64,000 nt of DNA, from NCBI RefSeq assembly GCF_030145185.1, contig NZ_JAQYWB010000021.1:1-64000 (forward strand). Reading direction: 5' to 3'. The notes under the pieces are model-generated. The model had not been told where the DNA came from. It did no database searches and saw only the letters and a program-made list of their open reading frames with translations. Source of the stretch: Desulfoluna sp. (GTDB lineage Bacteria > Desulfobacterota > Desulfobacteria > Desulfobacterales > Desulfolunaceae). The translations under genes and the position numbers were made by a program. How positions within the stretch are numbered: position 1 is the first letter of the stretch; each line of letters opens with the position of its first letter. Of the stretch, positions 61,534-64,000 are shown in pieces.

Positions 61534-63441
61534 TTATTCCGGGGCGTGTCCCTGGAAAAGAGTATGAAATTCGAGGGTCTTGCCCGCAAAGAGGAGGGCT
61601 TGGGTCCGTTGGGCAAAAGCCAGGGCCTGTTGGGCCATGCGGGTGTGCTGGGCATCGGCGGGAACGGCCGTGAGTTGGGCCAGGGGGCCGCTTCGGAGAT
61701 AGCTTTTTACCTCACCGGTTCCTAACAGGTTGATCTCCACCACGTGATCCTTTTCCACCCAGCCCAGGGTGCCCTGGTGGTAATAGTCCGCTGCCCTGGG
61801 AGGCTCCAGGAGCAGGGACCGACCGGTGAAGGTGGGAATGTGTCCCCCCAGCAGTTGGGCCACCGTCGGGGCGACATCGCGCTGGGAGATGAGGCCTTCA
61901 AGTGACAGAGGCTGGACCGAGTTGTCCGAGGCAAAGAGGGTAAAGGGAATCAGGTAGTGCTCCAAAGGGGACCCGCTGACCCGGGCGGTGTGGTCCGCCA
62001 GCAGGACAAAGAGGGTGGGCCCGAAGGCGGGGTCGGCCTCGTAGGCGTTGATGAACCCTTCCAGGGCCTGGTCTGCGAAGCGCAGGACGCTCATGCGGCG
62101 TGCCAGGGGGGTCTCCATGCCGAAGGCGGGCTGGACAGACGGGGGCAGGGCGTCGTCGTGGGTGGTGCAGGTGTTGATGCCCGCTATGAACGGCTGCTGG
62201 GTGGCTTTCAGGGTGCTTAGGATAAAGCGGTACAGATCCTGGTCATACACCCCCCACCGGTTGGTGCCCCAGGCCCGCTCGGAGACCTCTTCCTTGCCGT
62301 AGCTCTCCTGAAATCCGAGTCTCTGGGCAAAGGCCCCGGTGCCGCTGGTGTCTTTGCGCGTCCCCTGAAAAAAGAGGGAGCGCCACCCACTTTCCGTCAG
62401 GCACTGGGCCAGACTTCGGTAGGGTAAGGGGGTGAGCTGGCTTTTGGCCACGGTCTGTCCCAAGGGGTTCGGGTAGGAGCAGAAGGTGGTGAAGATCCCT
62501 TCGGTGGTTCGGTGGCCCCCGGCCACCATGGCATCGGCATGAATCCCCCGGGTCATCAGGTGGTCAAAAAAGGGGGTCACCTCATGGTCGGCTCCATAGC
62601 TTTTCATCAAGGGCGCCGACCAACTCTCCAGGAGGATCACCACCACGTTCATGGGACGGAAGGTCAGGGCCTCGGCGCGGGGGGGCTCGGGGTAGAGCGG
62701 GGCGAGGAGACGGCGTTGCTCGGCCGGCGTTGTTTTATTGGCAAAGGGCACCGGGGAGATCTTGTTGCGGTTCCGAACGAGGTAATAGAGACCGCTGTAG
62801 CTTCCGTTTAAGGCCAGGTCGGCCTGTTGGGGGTCTCCGATTTTATAAGCGAACAGCGGGGACATGGGCAGGCCGCTGACGCCTCCGCGGACGGAGATGA
62901 CGAGGATGGCCACCATGGCCAGGGCGGCCAGGGCCCCTTTTTTTATGCCCAGGGGGGCGGCCGGAGGGTGCAGGACCCAGGCTCGGCTTTTTTGGAGGGC
63001 GAAGAGGGCCAGCCCCAGAAAAAGGAGCCCTCCGATGGCAATGCCAGGGAACTGGGCGAAGGCGGTGGCGCAAAGGCTGGTGAAATCGGTGACGGCATCG
63101 GAGAGCTCATAGCCGATGTGGCGTCCGGCGTCGTGGAAGTACATGATATCTGCGGTCTGCAGGCCCACCAGGGCCGTTGCGGAGAGAGCTAAGGGGGCAA
63201 GGCTCCATCGCCGCTGCTTGAATCCGTAGAAGATGACGAGGCCCAACAGGAGGCTGAGGAGGGCCAAAATGGCCGCGATGGCCAGGTCGAACCGAAGGCC
63301 CCACATCAGCGCGTATCCCACCTCCCAGGGAGAGAGCGCGGCGAAGCCCTGCCGGTGACAGAGATAGAAAAAAGCCCTGAAAAAGGTTCCCACCCCCGTC
63401 AAGCCTACCAGAGAAACAAGAAACAGCCGGATCCAAATCAT
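61534..63441 (-). CDS. LtaS/MdoB-type membrane sulfatase-fold phosphotransferase
   Basis: The 635-residue protein has five N-terminal membrane helices and a large periplasmic alkaline-phosphatase/sulfatase-fold domain (about 265-600). Metal-site Glu in VVILLESWSAP, the catalytic Thr in GGHRTTEGIF, and LADHTARVSG mark the active site. Family members transfer glycerol phosphate or phosphoethanolamine from lipid donors to sugars, teichoic acid or glucans. In a Gram-negative host, modification of an envelope glycan is likely, but the acceptor is unknown. ATG 63441 is preferred; a TTG at 63453 is in frame. Confidence 0.88.
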   Translation of the reverse strand: MIWIRLFLVSLVGLTGVGTFFRAFFYLCHRQGFAALSPWEVGYALMWGLRFDLAIAAILALLSLLLGLVIFYGFKQRRWSLAPLALSATALVGLQTADIMYFHDAGRHIGYELSDAVTDFTSLCATAFAQFPGIAIGGLLFLGLALFALQKSRAWVLHPPAAPLGIKKGALAALAMVAILVISVRGGVSGLPMSPLFAYKIGDPQQADLALNGSYSGLYYLVRNRNKISPVPFANKTTPAEQRRLLAPLYPEPPRAEALTFRPMNVVVILLESWSAPLMKSYGADHEVTPFFDHLMTRGIHADAMVAGGHRTTEGIFTTFCSYPNPLGQTVAKSQLTPLPYRSLAQCLTESGWRSLFFQGTRKDTSGTGAFAQRLGFQESYGKEEVSERAWGTNRWGVYDQDLYRFILSTLKATQQPFIAGINTCTTHDDALPPSVQPAFGMETPLARRMSVLRFADQALEGFINAYEADPAFGPTLFVLLADHTARVSGSPLEHYLIPFTLFASDNSVQPLSLEGLISQRDVAPTVAQLLGGHIPTFTGRSLLLEPPRAADYYHQGTLGWVEKDHVVEINLLGTGEVKSYLRSGPLAQLTAVPADAQHTRMAQQALAFAQRTQALLFAGKTLEFHTLFQGHAPE

Positions 63442-63619
63442 GATGTGTGACAACCTGCAAATTAAAATGTGTATGGATAAAAACCCGCTCCTTATCCGGG
63501 GCGGTTCCGGAACGGTTCAACCGATCCAGACGAGAAATGCCCTGCGGCGCTCCTTCGGGAGGGCACCCATGGCACGACTCGCGAAGCCTACCTTATGTCC
63601 TGTGAAATTGTAAATAATA

Positions 63620-64000
63620 TCATCGTCTGTGGTAGCACCAGAGGCCTTTTTCGAGGGTGCGGGAGAGCTCGCCTTCCTCAAGGAGGTGCAGAAGGGTGGC
63701 TTCGATCCAGCCCTGGGCGATGCTGCGTTTCAACGGGGCCATATGGGGGTAGTAGTGCTGGACCAGGGCGCGACCGCTGAGGCCTTGGGGACCGGCGGCC
63801 GCTACTTTTTCTTTGATCTGTGCCAGCCGTTTTTTCCGGTGGGCGATGAGCTGGGTGGTTCGCTTGATCGGGTCGGTGATGGGCCGCCCGTGGGCCGGGA
63901 GGATGAGGGTGAGGCCGGGAAGATCCCGGATGGTCTCGAGGGTGGTCTGGTAGGCGGTGATGTTCGAGCGGGGCGGGCCCAGCCAGGTGGTGATGTTTGC
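63620..64000 (-). CDS. Metallo-beta-lactamase-fold hydrolase, 3' part
   Basis: The frame runs off the window's end; 126 C-terminal residues are present. It contains NITTWLGPPRSNITAYQTTL and LILPAHGRPITDP, the His-containing block typical of the MBL-fold second half, then a helical C-terminal extension with GLSGRALVQHYYPH, as in LACTB2-like hydrolases. The substrate is unknown. It lies upstream of the LtaS-like gene on the same strand, with a 178-bp gap. Confidence 0.82.
   Translation of the reverse strand, partial: ANITTWLGPPRSNITAYQTTLETIRDLPGLTLILPAHGRPITDPIKRTTQLIAHRKKRLAQIKEKVAAAGPQGLSGRALVQHYYPHMAPLKRSIAQGWIEATLLHLLEEGELSRTLEKGLWCYHRR

Overview
The window reads as chromosomal DNA of a sulfate-reducing member of the Desulfobacterota, most like Desulfoluna/Desulfobacteraceae. 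This is inferred from gene content and from memory of protein families; no search was run. The pointers are an acyl-CoA dehydrogenase, EtfBA and an HdrD-like EtfAB:quinone oxidoreductase with a TetR regulator, HypAB, CooT and DUF3842 nickel-type accessory genes, many sigma-54 regulators, conserved small proteins typical of the phylum, and selenoprotein use. There is no prophage, IS element, CRISPR array or rRNA. Genes are dense and about half lie on each strand.

Layout. 1-7.2 kb: the 3' part of a DAACS symporter, a histidine kinase with a periplasmic solute-binding sensor and its sigma-54 response regulator, then on the minus strand a FadR-type GntR regulator with TauE, and a lone response regulator. 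7.6-13.7 kb: modF, a HIT protein, a lipoprotein, a NifA-like activator and dinB. 13.9-16.8 kb: a large RND exporter. 17-24 kb (minus): tetR-acyl-CoA dehydrogenase, then Fe-S quinone oxidoreductase-etfB-etfA, a beta-oxidation electron path into menaquinone. 24.3-27.2 kb: a TrkA/KtrA-type protein behind a sigma-54-like promoter, a rhodanese whose active-site codon is UGA followed by a SECIS-like hairpin, and a MATE pump. 27.4-33 kb (minus): FMN oxidase, a 56-residue ferredoxin, nitroreductase-hypA-hypB, nadA and lolA. 33.1-38.7 kb: two moeA genes, uppP and a phosphohexomutase. 39.3 kb: a cold-shock gene. 39.6-46.1 kb (minus): argS-SPOR-gatC-gatA-small ORF-mutL. 47.4 kb: two tRNA-Ser genes. 47.8-57.98 kb: rnhA, acnB, two small conserved genes, a 1307-residue hybrid kinase, a cyclase and an ExeA-like ATPase. 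58.5-64 kb: DUF3842, cooT, a PHA-synthase-like protein, an LtaS-like membrane sulfatase and a metallo-beta-lactamase fragment.

Main points. (1) A probable new-to-annotation selenoprotein: the rhodanese at 25283-25606 would be called as a truncated 65-residue ORF, but reading through the UGA restores the whole domain with Sec at the catalytic Cys position, and the downstream hairpin carries the GGTCT loop known from E. coli fdhF. (2) A family of roughly 60-100 bp palindromic elements that mostly sit directly behind stop codons in one orientation, with a compensatory base change in the hairpin. One element has become the C-terminus of modF. (3) Readable operators: paired TTGGTnnnACCAA boxes at gntR, and TGAATG...CATTCA-type boxes at tetR and the EMO-etfBA operon. 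(4) An EMO protein whose first CCG domain has lost its cysteines.
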